Source of the DNA: a bacterium 210820-DFI.6.37
Lineage (GTDB): Bacteria > Bacillota > Clostridia > Peptostreptococcales > Anaerovoracaceae
DNA length: 64,000 bases
Assembly: GCA_020558355.1 (NCBI GenBank)
Contig: JAJCKG010000002.1
Location: 300,143 to 364,142 of the forward strand
Direction of reading: 5' to 3'
The translations under genes were made by a program, and so were the position numbers. This document shows positions 1-7,969 of the stretch, one piece after another (the stretch's first letter is position 1; every line of letters begins with the position of its first letter). The notes below the pieces were generated by a model that saw nothing but the letters and a program-made list of their open reading frames with translations, ran no database searches and was not told the DNA's origin.

Positions 1-1362
1 TTTAACCGGTTTGCCCATGAAGGCATGATGAAAAGGATCATAGTCGGTCACTATGGTTCTAACAAAAAGCTGATGCGGATGATCGTTGACAACAAGGTAG
101 AATCCTATAACTGGCCCCAGGGCGTTGTCCTTCATCTTCTGAGAAGCATATCCTGCGGTAAAAAGGGCGAGCTTACAAAGATCGGGCTGAAGACCAACGC
201 GGACCCAAGAATTGCCGGCGGCAAGATGAATGATATTACAACCGATGACCTGGTAAAGCTGGTGGAGTTTGAGGGTGAGGAATACCTTTACTATCAGATT
301 CCAAAGATCAATGTAGCGATTATCAGAGGCACGACCGCGGACACAGACGGGAATATTACCTTTGAAGATGAAATGGCCTTATCCTTTGCCCGCTACGCGG
401 CGCTGGCGGCAAAGAACAACGGAGGGAAAGTCTATGTTCAGGTAAAGCGGATTGTAGAAGCGGGAAGTCTTGACGCCTCACAGGTAATTATTTCAGGGAA
501 TTTTGTAGATGGAGTCATCCTGACAGAAGATCTGATTAACAATCACAGACAGACGCCAGGTGAATATTACAGCCCTGTATTTACAGGCAAATACAGGATA
601 TCAGTAGAAGCAATGAAAGCGCTGCCGCTCAATCAGAGAAAAATCATCGGCAGAAGAGCGGCGATGGAGCTTAAGAGAAATTCTCTTATAAATCTTGGAC
701 TTGGGATTCCGGAATCGGTCGCTTCCATCTGCGCTGAGGAAGGCCTGTCGGATCAGGTCGTAATGACGGTGGAGACAGGAGCCATTGGCGGAGTCCCTAT
801 GGGCGGCAATAATTTTGGCGCGACAGCCAACGCGTGGTGCATCAATGAAGAACCGTTTCAGTTTGATATATACGAAGGCGGACACCTGGGAACCACCTTC
901 CTCGGCTTTGCGGAGGTTGATCCAAAAGGAAACATCAATGTAAGCAAGTTCGGAAGCAGGATTCCCGGCTGCGGCGGCTTTATCGATCTGTCGCAGGCCA
1001 CAAAAAATGTGATGTTCTGCGGAACGCTTACAGCCGGAGGTCTGAAGGAAGAAGTCGTCGACGGCAAGTTGGTGATCAAAGAAGAGGGCAAGGCGAAAAA
1101 GTTTAAAAAGTCCATTGAGCAGATTTCCTTCAGCGGCGAGTACGCCTGTGACACGGAGCAGAACGTTCTTTTTATAACAGAACGGTGTGTATTCCGCTTG
1201 ACAAGGGAAGGCCTTAAAATCATTGAGGTGGCGCCGGGGATCGATATACAAAAGGATATCATCGATCAGATGGAATTCGAGCCTCTTGTGGCGGAAGATG
1301 TGGTGGAAATGGACTGCCGTTTATTCAGAGATGAAAAAATGGGTCTTGATGAAATTATATAA
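1..1362 (+). CDS. Class I acyl-CoA:acetate/3-ketoacid CoA-transferase (fused subunits), 5' end cut by window
   Basis: The reading frame is open from base 1 (residues FNRFAHEG precede the first ATG at 25), so the N-terminus lies outside the window. These residues match the interior of propionate/butyrate-type CoA-transferases, which are usually about 520 residues; 453 are visible. Seen: a GLGIPESVA segment and VETGAIGG, where the Glu codon at 772 fits the catalytic Glu that forms the covalent CoA thioester in class I enzymes. The protein should exchange CoA between a short-chain acyl-CoA and a carboxylate in the cytoplasm. It is followed after 10 bases by a crotonase, so a role in a crotonyl/hydroxyacyl-CoA fermentation branch is likely. 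The exact acyl substrate cannot be read from sequence. Confidence 0.93.
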   Translation, partial: FNRFAHEGMMKRIIVGHYGSNKKLMRMIVDNKVESYNWPQGVVLHLLRSISCGKKGELTKIGLKTNADPRIAGGKMNDITTDDLVKLVEFEGEEYLYYQIPKINVAIIRGTTADTDGNITFEDEMALSFARYAALAAKNNGGKVYVQVKRIVEAGSLDASQVIISGNFVDGVILTEDLINNHRQTPGEYYSPVFTGKYRISVEAMKALPLNQRKIIGRRAAMELKRNSLINLGLGIPESVASICAEEGLSDQVVMTVETGAIGGVPMGGNNFGATANAWCINEEPFQFDIYEGGHLGTTFLGFAEVDPKGNINVSKFGSRIPGCGGFIDLSQATKNVMFCGTLTAGGLKEEVVDGKLVIKEEGKAKKFKKSIEQISFSGEYACDTEQNVLFITERCVFRLTREGLKIIEVAPGIDIQKDIIDQMEFEPLVAEDVVEMDCRLFRDEKMGLDEII

Positions 1363-1372
1363 GGAGGTTCTT

Positions 1373-2149
1373 ATGGCGGAAGATAAACTTGTTTTACTGG
1401 AAATAAACGATTTTATAGCGAAACTTTCCATCAACCGTCCCAAAGCGCTCAACGCGCTCAGTGGTGAGGTCAACAGGCAGCTGGACGCCTGTCTTGATGA
1501 ACTGGCAAAGCGGGACGATGTACGATGCGTGGTGCTGTACAGCGAGAAGAACTTCGCGGCCGGAGCGGATATTAAAGTTATGCTTGAGTGTGATGTAGCG
1601 CGGGCCAGAGAATATTCAGCGTCCCCCATTATGCAAAAGCTGGAGAATCTGAAGACGCCTGTAATCGCCGCGATGGAAGGCTACGCGCTGGGCGGAGGTC
1701 TGGAGCTGGCCCTTGCCTGCGATATCCGGATCGCCGCGGAAAACGCGAAGATGGGCTTTCCCGAAACGACTCTGGGCGTGATTCCGGGGGCGGGAGGAAC
1801 CATAAGGGCGCCGAGACTCATCGGCGAAGCCCTTGCCAAGGAACTGATTTTTACAGGAAAAGTCATCGATTCGCAAAAAGCCTTAGCTATCGGTCTTGTA
1901 AACCAGGTAGTTCCTGATGGCCAAGTCCTTGAAACAGCAATGAAAATGGCGGGAAAAATTGCGCGGAACGCGCCGCTGGCCATAGAAAAAGCAAAAGGGA
2001 CCATCCGGGAAGGGCAGGAGGCGGAGTCCTTTGAAAAAGGATACGCCCGGGAAGTAGAGGCGTTTGCTTCTCTTTTCGCGACAGAGGATCAAAAGGAAGG
2101 CATGCGTGCTTTTGTAGAGAAAAGAAAGCCGGTCTATAAAAAAAGGTAA
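1373..2149 (+). CDS. Enoyl-CoA hydratase / crotonase family
   Basis: 258 residues. The ATG at 1373 is chosen because AAGGAGG lies at 1361-1367; the longer frame upstream only overlaps the CoA-transferase. Crotonase hallmarks are present: the oxyanion-hole stretch AAGADI (residues 62-67), ALGGGLELALACD with Glu111, and FPETTLGVIPGAGGT with Glu131. These are the positions of the two catalytic glutamates (144 and 164) of rat enoyl-CoA hydratase, so both acid/base residues are retained. The expected reaction is reversible hydration of crotonyl-CoA or a similar short enoyl-CoA. It is in an operon with the CoA-transferase upstream and the MBL-fold gene one base downstream. A 3-hydroxybutyryl-CoA dehydrogenase lies further on at 7970. 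Confidence 0.95.
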   Translation: MAEDKLVLLEINDFIAKLSINRPKALNALSGEVNRQLDACLDELAKRDDVRCVVLYSEKNFAAGADIKVMLECDVARAREYSASPIMQKLENLKTPVIAAMEGYALGGGLELALACDIRIAAENAKMGFPETTLGVIPGAGGTIRAPRLIGEALAKELIFTGKVIDSQKALAIGLVNQVVPDGQVLETAMKMAGKIARNAPLAIEKAKGTIREGQEAESFEKGYAREVEAFASLFATEDQKEGMRAFVEKRKPVYKKR

Positions 2150-2150
2150 T

Positions 2151-2900
2151 ATGAAGGAAATCAAGTATTTAGATAACTGCGGTATTTTGATAGCGTCCGA
2201 GCAAACACTGTTGATCATTGACGGACTGCGTCATGAGAAAAACGCTTTCGGCGCGCAGTCAATCCGCGTTAGAGAATACATAGAAAAAAGGCTAAAACGT
2301 TTTGAAGGAAACTGTATCATGGCTTTTACCCATACGCATCTGGATCACTTTGACGATTCCGCAGTGTATAAGCTCATTAAAGATGATATGGTTGATAAGG
2401 CAATCATACCCCGTGACGATGAACTGGCTGCTCAATGTGTTGAAGAAGCGGCGGACAATCCTAAAATCACCCTTCTGAAAGGAAGGACTGAAGGAACGGT
2501 TACATTTGTTATAAATGATATGACACTTCGTTTTTTTGAGACAAAGCATCTGAAGTTTGAGGGGTATGACCATGTTTTGAACTATTGTATCGAAATAACG
2601 GTCGGGCAGGAGCGATACCTTGTAGCTGGAGATACTGACCAGGAGCGTTTGAAAAAGATTCTGGATCAGGAAAGACATAGGATAGACGGTATCTTTGTGA
2701 CACCTGTTATCCTTGGCAAGCCTAAGTGGGCTGAATATCTGAAGAATGAATCTATCCGGCGTATTTTTATATATCATTTGCCGGCAGCTGAGGATGATCG
2801 ATTTGGATACAGAGAGTTCGCGATCAGGCAGCAGAAGCGATATGGAAGGACGCTTCCAAATTTAAACCTGCTGCTGAATGAGATGGAGGTAATAAAATGA
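2151..2900 (+). CDS. Metallo-beta-lactamase-fold hydrolase, unknown substrate
   Basis: 249 residues. The metal-binding signature HTHLDH is at residues 61-66 and a later GDTD segment near residue 160 fits the second metal-site region. It therefore belongs to the metallo-beta-lactamase superfamily, probably a cytoplasmic metal-dependent hydrolase; no signal peptide or membrane segment is visible. It starts two bases after the crotonase stop and overlaps the next gene by ATGA (2897-2900), so it is probably translationally coupled to the aldehyde oxidoreductase. I cannot name a substrate. Possibilities include a thioester or lactone hydrolase in the pathway, or a helper for the molybdenum enzyme. 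Confidence 0.8.
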   Translation: MKEIKYLDNCGILIASEQTLLIIDGLRHEKNAFGAQSIRVREYIEKRLKRFEGNCIMAFTHTHLDHFDDSAVYKLIKDDMVDKAIIPRDDELAAQCVEEAADNPKITLLKGRTEGTVTFVINDMTLRFFETKHLKFEGYDHVLNYCIEITVGQERYLVAGDTDQERLKKILDQERHRIDGIFVTPVILGKPKWAEYLKNESIRRIFIYHLPAAEDDRFGYREFAIRQQKRYGRTLPNLNLLLNEMEVIK

Positions 2901-5740
2901 AGTTAAAAAAAATGACGCTTAATATCAATGGCGCGGACAGAACATTCATATGTGATCCGGAAAAAGACACACTTGCGTCAGTGATCCGAAGACTGGGTCT
3001 TACAGGGACAAAAGTAGGCTGCGGAGTAGGTGTATGCGGCGCGTGCTCTGTTATTCTCAATGGAAAAGTGATTCGTTCCTGTACTAAGAAAATCAAGTCG
3101 GTAGAAGAATACAGCGAAGTAACAACCATTGAGGGAATCGGCGCGCCGAATTATCTGCATCCTCTGCAGGTCGCGTTTATGCACCATGGGGCTGTCCAGT
3201 GCGGCTTTTGCTCTCCTGGATTTATCGTATCCTCCTATCAGCTTTTGAAAGAAAATCCAAACCCGAGAAGAGAGGATGTCAGAGACTGGTTTACGAAACA
3301 CAGAAATCTGTGCAGATGTACTGGCTACAAGCAGATTATCGACGCGGTAATGGAAGCCGCGAAAGTCCTGCGAGGAGAATGCGGTGTGGAAGATATCATG
3401 GTTGAAAAACCGGAAGACGGCGATTACTACGGAAAGGCACTGCCAAGGCCCGCGGCATTGGCTAAAGTCTGCGGAGTCGCGGATTACGGCGACGATGTGG
3501 AGCTGCATATGCCAGCGGAAACCCTGCATGTAGTAATGGTGGAACCTAAGCTTACCCATCACGCTAAAATTCTCAGCATCAATACGGAAGAAGCTGAAAA
3601 GATGGAAGGCGTATATAAAGTTATAACACATAAAGACATCAAAGGCTCCAACAGGCTTAATATGTTTACCTTCCTGCCATGGAGTGAAGCAAGCGCTCCC
3701 AGCCATGTTCTTCTGGCAGAAGATAAGATCTGCAACTATGGAGATATAATCGCCCTTGTCGCGGCAGACACAAAGGAACACGCGCAGGCGGCAGCTGAAA
3801 AGGTAACTATGGAATATGAAGAGCTGCCGGCTTATCTTAACTTTATTGAAGCCGCTGACCCTGACGCGATGAGGATTCATGAAGATCATCCGAACGTATG
3901 GTCTAGGCATCCGATGATTAAGGGAGCGGGCCATGATACAGGGGAAGTCTTTGATGAGGCGGATTATGTTGTGGAAGGAAGCTTTTACTCCCAAAGAGAG
4001 CCTCACATGCCAATCGAGGGAGATACCGTACAGGCCTACTGGGGTGATGACGGAATGCTTACTGTTCACTGTAAATCTCAGGCCATTTATAACAATATCG
4101 GCGACATTGCGGAAGCAACCGGCGTACCGGCGGAAAAAATCCGGCTTATCTGCAATCCTACCGGCGGATGCTTTGGATGGGGTATTGCGGCCGCGACTTA
4201 CGCGATTGCGGCAATCGCCTGCATTGCGTGTGACAACAAACCAGTCGCGTTTTCCATGACCTATCAGCAGTATATGGCGTTTTCCGGTAAGAGAGCTCCG
4301 TCTTATGCCAATACAAGACTGGCCTGTGACAAAGATGGAAAAATTATGGGCGTTGAATTTGACGCGGGTATGGATCACGGCGCGTATGATGAACTGGGCG
4401 ATGATGTAATCGGGCCTTATGCCAGATTTATGTTCTTCCCATATGATGTGCCTAATTGCAGAGGTATCGTAAGAGTGGCAACCACCAATCATTCCTACGG
4501 AACCGCGTATAGAGGCTATGGTTCACCGCAGGCGTATACAAGCTCCGAAGCGCTCATGGATATGATGGCGGAAAAAATCGGAATCAGCCCGTTTGAAATC
4601 AGGTGGAGAAATATTGCCAGACCGGGAGCCTCCAACATTACAGGAGCGCAATTCCCTAACTATCCGATGGAAGAAATGATGCTCAAACTGAAGCCGCTCT
4701 ATGAAGAGGCAGTGAAAGAAGCCCAGGCGGAAAGTACGCCTGAGGTAAAAAGAGGCGTTGGTCTGGCATGGGGAGGATATAAAGTATCCATAGGCTTTGC
4801 GGACCAATGCGAGGTTTACCTTGAACTGAGAGAAGACGGAAAGTTTGTTAAATATGATACCTGGCAGGATGTAGGTCAGGGCGGAGATATCGGATCTTTG
4901 CAGAACACGCTGAAAGCGCTGCGGCCTCTGGGCGTTACAGAGGAAGATATCGTTCTGATCCAAAATGACTCCAAGTACTGCCCTAACAGCGGTGTCAGCG
5001 CCGCGTCCAGATCTCATTATATGAATGGAAAAGCTACAGCAAGAGCTGCCGAAGCGCTGATGAACGCCATGAGAAAAGAAGACGGAACATACAGAACGTA
5101 TGAAGAGATGGTAGCGGAAGGTATCGAAACGAAGTATTCCGGCATGTGGGCCAATAAGGAAGACGCGAGTATCACAGACCTTGATCCGAATACCGGACAG
5201 GGAAACGCGTCTCCTGAATACAGCTACAACCTGTTTATGGCAGAAGTAGCGGTAGACATGGCAACAGGAAAAACAACGGTGATCGGAATGACCTGTATCG
5301 ATGATGTCGGCGCCATTGGAGATATGGAAGCGCTCAACGGACAGGCCTTTGGCGGTATGTCCCACGCCATTGGATTTGCGCTGCAGGAAAATTATGAGGA
5401 TGTTACAAAGCACACGGATCCGTTAAGAGGCGGAGTACCTACCGCAAACGATATTCCTCTTAAATTTGAAGTGATCCATCACTGCACAATGAGAGAGACA
5501 AATCCGTTTGGCTCCTCTGGCGCGTCAGAAGGGTATCAGTCCGCGTCTCATATGGCCGTAATCAACGCGATTAATGACGCTACAGGCGTAAGAATCTACG
5601 AATTGCCGGCGACACCTGAAAAAGTCAAAGCGGGAATCGATACTCTCGCGGCAGGCGGAACAATAGAGCCGCCAAAGAAATACTTCCTGGGTAAGGACTT
5701 TGAAGATGAGCTGAGCTATATAAAAAATAATCCGGCATAA
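2897..5740 (+). CDS. Mop-type aldehyde oxidoreductase (xanthine oxidase family, no FAD domain)
   Basis: 947 residues. The N-terminal plant-type [2Fe-2S] domain has Cys42/47/50/62 and the second [2Fe-2S] domain has Cys102/105/139/141 (CGFCSPG, CRCTGY). The large molybdopterin-binding domain follows directly, without an FAD domain. Order and length match aldehyde oxidoreductase Mop of Desulfovibrio gigas (907 residues), and the Cys spacing is the same. Glu878 in GASEG sits where Mop has its catalytic Glu (GVGE). The enzyme should oxidise an aldehyde to a carboxylic acid with Mo-molybdopterin cytosine dinucleotide, passing electrons to ferredoxin or flavodoxin. It is the last gene of the operon. 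The substrate could also be an N-heterocycle, so the aldehyde call rests on family resemblance. Confidence 0.88.
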   Translation: MKLKKMTLNINGADRTFICDPEKDTLASVIRRLGLTGTKVGCGVGVCGACSVILNGKVIRSCTKKIKSVEEYSEVTTIEGIGAPNYLHPLQVAFMHHGAVQCGFCSPGFIVSSYQLLKENPNPRREDVRDWFTKHRNLCRCTGYKQIIDAVMEAAKVLRGECGVEDIMVEKPEDGDYYGKALPRPAALAKVCGVADYGDDVELHMPAETLHVVMVEPKLTHHAKILSINTEEAEKMEGVYKVITHKDIKGSNRLNMFTFLPWSEASAPSHVLLAEDKICNYGDIIALVAADTKEHAQAAAEKVTMEYEELPAYLNFIEAADPDAMRIHEDHPNVWSRHPMIKGAGHDTGEVFDEADYVVEGSFYSQREPHMPIEGDTVQAYWGDDGMLTVHCKSQAIYNNIGDIAEATGVPAEKIRLICNPTGGCFGWGIAAATYAIAAIACIACDNKPVAFSMTYQQYMAFSGKRAPSYANTRLACDKDGKIMGVEFDAGMDHGAYDELGDDVIGPYARFMFFPYDVPNCRGIVRVATTNHSYGTAYRGYGSPQAYTSSEALMDMMAEKIGISPFEIRWRNIARPGASNITGAQFPNYPMEEMMLKLKPLYEEAVKEAQAESTPEVKRGVGLAWGGYKVSIGFADQCEVYLELREDGKFVKYDTWQDVGQGGDIGSLQNTLKALRPLGVTEEDIVLIQNDSKYCPNSGVSAASRSHYMNGKATARAAEALMNAMRKEDGTYRTYEEMVAEGIETKYSGMWANKEDASITDLDPNTGQGNASPEYSYNLFMAEVAVDMATGKTTVIGMTCIDDVGAIGDMEALNGQAFGGMSHAIGFALQENYEDVTKHTDPLRGGVPTANDIPLKFEVIHHCTMRETNPFGSSGASEGYQSASHMAVINAINDATGVRIYELPATPEKVKAGIDTLAAGGTIEPPKKYFLGKDFEDELSYIKNNPA

Positions 5741-5792
5741 GGACATCCGGATAATAACTGACATTGGTAAACGCGCTCCTTTTCGGTGACAA

Positions 5793-5822
5793 GGTCTCTG
5801 CTGATTCCGCTCAGCAGAGACC
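5793..5822. repeat. Perfect 12-bp hairpin after the aldehyde oxidoreductase gene
   Basis: Arms GGTCTCTGCTGA (5793-5804) and TCAGCAGAGACC (5811-5822) with loop TTCCGC. Flanking CGGTGA (5784-5789) and TCACCG (5830-5835) can extend the stem across internal loops. No T-run follows, so it may be an mRNA 3' stabiliser or a Rho-type end rather than an intrinsic terminator. Confidence 0.6.
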
Positions 5823-5856
5823 GGCAGGCTCACCGGGAAAGTCCTGTGTTAACAAG

Positions 5857-5949
5857 AATCAAACTCATAAATTGCCTCCGATTAATATAATTTGTTTCGA
5901 ATTCTGACATGTTTAGTAATTACAATTCTTCAAATTTATGAGTTTGATT
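5857..5949. repeat. 17-bp perfect inverted repeat, 59-base spacer
   Basis: The left arm AATCAAACTCATAAATT (5857-5873) is the exact reverse complement of 5933-5949. A T-run follows the right arm, so on the plus strand it could act as a long-loop terminator. It could equally be the ends of a tiny decayed mobile element or a paired operator. No transposase is near. Confidence 0.55.
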
Positions 5950-6203
5950 TTTTTATTATATTCTTTTAGAAGTATATCTTTTTTCTATTTTCGTCCTGAA
6001 AAATATACCTTTGCAATGGGTTTTACTGTCGTTTTTCGAAAAGCAGCCTTTCTTTCCCGTACTCTGCGCATTCCAGCTGCTGTGAGCCTGATTTTTGTAT
6101 ATTGTTTTCTTCAAAATAACGAAAAAAATATATCGTTTCGCAATTCCGTTTTCTTTCTTCTCTTTTGTAAAGGATTGGGCAGGTGGAATTTTGCCGGAGG
6201 GTG

Positions 6204-6212
6204 TGATATAAT
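6204..6212 (+). promoter_or_regulatory. Extended -10 promoter for the ABM gene
   Basis: TGATATAAT is an extended -10 element ending 32 bases before the ATG at 6245. The -35 (TGGAAT at 6184-6189) is poor, as often seen with extended -10 promoters. A good AGGAGG-type site precedes the start codon. Confidence 0.6.
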
Positions 6213-6244
6213 CCTGTCATAATAAAAAAGCAGGAGGACGCGAA

Positions 6245-6544
6245 ATGACAAACTACTATGTTACATACAGAACAGACAGCAAAGAGGCCAGAGACGGATA
6301 CTTTAAAGAAGTGAAGGAAAACGGAATTATTGAAAAATCCAGAGCTGAAGAGGGATGCGTTCGGTACGCGTATTTTTATCCGGCGGATTCCGATACAGAC
6401 CTGTTCCTGTGGGAGCAGTGGGAAAGCCGGGACGCGCAGAAAAAGCATACCCAGCAGCCTCACTTCGCGGTGCTGGGAACGCTAAAGGAAAAATACAATG
6501 TGAAGGCGGAGATTGTCATAGAAGACCAGATCGTGGAAAAATAG
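6245..6544 (+). CDS. Antibiotic biosynthesis monooxygenase (ABM) domain protein, YgiN-like
   Basis: 99 residues, preceded by CAGGAGG at 6231-6237. The single-domain ferredoxin-like fold is recognisable from the EEGCVRYAYFYPADSD...FLWEQWESRDAQKKH pattern of small dimeric ABM proteins such as YgiN. Family members oxidise quinol-like or polyphenolic compounds without a bound metal, or degrade heme. This copy lacks enough signature to choose between these. A flavoprotein gene follows after 30 bases, so a small redox-stress pair is likely. Confidence 0.82.
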   Translation: MTNYYVTYRTDSKEARDGYFKEVKENGIIEKSRAEEGCVRYAYFYPADSDTDLFLWEQWESRDAQKKHTQQPHFAVLGTLKEKYNVKAEIVIEDQIVEK

Positions 6545-6574
6545 GAATACAGAAAACCATACAGGAGGGAAACT

Positions 6575-7111
6575 GTGAAAGCATTATTATTGAATGGAAG
6601 CCCGAGACAGGGAAATACGCGTACTGCGCTGGAAGCGCTGAAAAAAGGAATGAATCAACTGCCGGATATGGACATTCAGCAGATCAACGCGGCCGAAGCG
6701 GGTGTTTCTCCGTGTATCGCGTGCCAGGTCTGCGGCAGCAACAGCTACTGCGTGGCGGATGATGACACAAATGACATCTTAGACGCTGTAGCGGAAGCTG
6801 ATGTGATTGTCTTTGCCACTCCGGTCTACTGGTGGGGAATGACAGCGCAGCTGAAAGTGATCATTGACAAATTTTATTCAAAAGTCAAAACACTCAACAC
6901 TTTAAAAAAGAAGGTAGGCGTCATCGTCATCGGAGAAGCGGAGCAGGATGATCCTCAGTATGAGATCATTCCGAAGCAGTTTGAATGCATCTGTGATTAT
7001 CTGGGATGGGACGTGGTTTTTTCCAAAACCTATACAGCAGACGGCCCGGATGATCTGGCAAAATCGGAAGCGGATATGGAAGAAATAGGCACTCTCTGGA
7101 AATTGCTATAG
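6575..7111 (+). CDS. Iron-sulfur flavoprotein / NAD(P)H-dependent FMN reductase family
   Basis: 178 residues. The start is GTG at 6575, set by AGGAGGG at 6563-6569. The N-terminus MKALLLNGSPRQGNT is the flavodoxin-like FMN phosphate-binding motif. Cys47, 50, 53 and 59 form CX2CX2CX5C, the compact cluster motif of iron-sulfur flavoproteins (Isf), which bind a [4Fe-4S] cluster next to FMN. The PVYWWGMTAQLKVIIDKFY segment is typical of the family. It probably acts as a cytoplasmic electron-transfer or reductive detoxification protein. It is co-oriented with the ABM gene and may share its transcript. Confidence 0.87.
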   Translation: MKALLLNGSPRQGNTRTALEALKKGMNQLPDMDIQQINAAEAGVSPCIACQVCGSNSYCVADDDTNDILDAVAEADVIVFATPVYWWGMTAQLKVIIDKFYSKVKTLNTLKKKVGVIVIGEAEQDDPQYEIIPKQFECICDYLGWDVVFSKTYTADGPDDLAKSEADMEEIGTLWKLL

Positions 7112-7162
7112 AGGGATTCAAAGTAAATCGGTGATAAAAGGAAAGGAAAAGCAGAGGAGGCC

Positions 7163-7717
7163 ATGGTGGAAAAAAGAGAAATCAGAAAACGGATCTTAAA
7201 ACAGCGCAAAGCCATGGACCAGGAAACTGTGACGCTTCTTTCCGGGGAAATATGCCGGCGGGCAATTGCTCTTAGCCGCCGGGAAGGCGCGCGGAATATC
7301 GCGGTATATATGCCGATAAACAATGAGGTGGACACAGGCGCGCTCATTGAACTGGCAGAGGCGGAAGGAAAGCGGATCTGGCTTCCGAGGATCACAGATG
7401 GAGAGATGGATTTTTTCCATTACGATAAAGAGACCCCTTTGGAAGAGGGCCCTTATCATATCTTAGAGCCCGCGTCCCGGGAGATTCTGGTTCCGGACGC
7501 GGATACCCTGATTTTCATGCCGGGCGCTGTTTTTTCCATTGCCAGGGACAGGATCGGTTACGGCGGCGGATATTACGACCGATATCTAAGAAGGCACCCT
7601 GCCTGCGGGACTGCCGCGCTGTGCTACGATTTCCAGATCGTGGAGGAGGTGCCGGCAGAGCCCCATGACATCCGGCCCCAAAGGATCATCAGCGAACGGA
7701 GGATTTTAGGGGAGTGA
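7163..7717 (+). CDS. 5-formyltetrahydrofolate cyclo-ligase
   Basis: 184 residues, the usual length for the family. The C-terminal signature IGYGGGYYDRYL and the N-terminal basic KREIRKRILKQRKAM are diagnostic. The enzyme makes 5,10-methenyl-THF from 5-formyl-THF with ATP, feeding the one-carbon pool in the cytoplasm. GAGGAGG precedes the ATG. The gene ends just before an intrinsic terminator, closing the small 6245-7717 unit. Confidence 0.93.
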   Translation: MVEKREIRKRILKQRKAMDQETVTLLSGEICRRAIALSRREGARNIAVYMPINNEVDTGALIELAEAEGKRIWLPRITDGEMDFFHYDKETPLEEGPYHILEPASREILVPDADTLIFMPGAVFSIARDRIGYGGGYYDRYLRRHPACGTAALCYDFQIVEEVPAEPHDIRPQRIISERRILGE

Positions 7718-7760
7718 AGTTTTTTGGCGCAAAAAGAGCAAACTAATAACGAAAGTGAAC

Positions 7761-7798
7761 AAAAAAGTCCATGCGCGGAAAGGCGCGGGGCTTTTTTA
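7761..7798 (+). terminator. Intrinsic terminator after the cyclo-ligase gene
   Basis: A hairpin with AAAAAAG on the left and CTTTTTT on the right, with inner GCGC pairs around GGAAAG, followed by the T-run at 7792-7797. It fits a bidirectional rho-independent terminator. Confidence 0.75.
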
Positions 7799-7891
7799 TA
7801 TAGTCAAAATACCCGGGAGCCTGTACAATAATATACAATAAGAAACAAATTTCCGAGTTATATTAGAATTTTTTGTATATTTAATTACATA

Positions 7892-7920
7892 TTGCAAAAA
7901 CCTTGCCACTGGGGTAAACT
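7892..7920 (+). promoter_or_regulatory. Promoter of hbd
   Basis: TTGCAA (7892-7897), 17-base spacer, TAAACT (7915-7920), each 4/6 to consensus. The -10 runs into an inverted repeat just downstream (7916-7944), which suggests repression at this site. A TTGACA and TATAAT nearer the gene have a 15-base spacer and abut the ATG, so they are less likely. Confidence 0.5.
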
Positions 7921-7944
7921 GTTAGGCGTGTAAGGTAACAGTTT
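7916..7944. promoter_or_regulatory. Candidate operator: 9-bp perfect inverted repeat before hbd
   Basis: AAACTGTTA (7916-7924) and TAACAGTTT (7936-7944) are exact reverse complements with an 11-base spacer, about two helical turns centre to centre. The site overlaps the predicted -10 and start of transcription, a typical position for a repressor. A leader hairpin is the alternative. Confidence 0.5.
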
Positions 7945-7969
7945 GACATAGAAGAAAGGTAGATATAAT

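Larger units (their letters stand above)
5741..6244. other. 504-base non-coding stretch with two strong inverted repeats
   Basis: No convincing gene. It holds a GC-rich perfect hairpin just after the aldehyde oxidoreductase gene, a 17-base perfect inverted repeat with AT-rich arms, and an extended -10 promoter for the ABM gene. A 94-residue frame at 5938-6222 has no ribosome-binding site and runs into the promoter, so it is left out. Confidence 0.6.

Noticed and set aside
5938..6222. 94-residue reading frame before the ABM gene
   Set aside because: No ribosome-binding site, Phe/Ser-rich chance-like composition, overlaps the inverted repeat and the ABM promoter.
7943..7969. TTGACA and TATAAT just before the hbd start codon
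   Set aside because: The spacer is 15 bases and the -10 touches the ATG; the TTGCAA-17-TAAACT pair upstream is more sensible.
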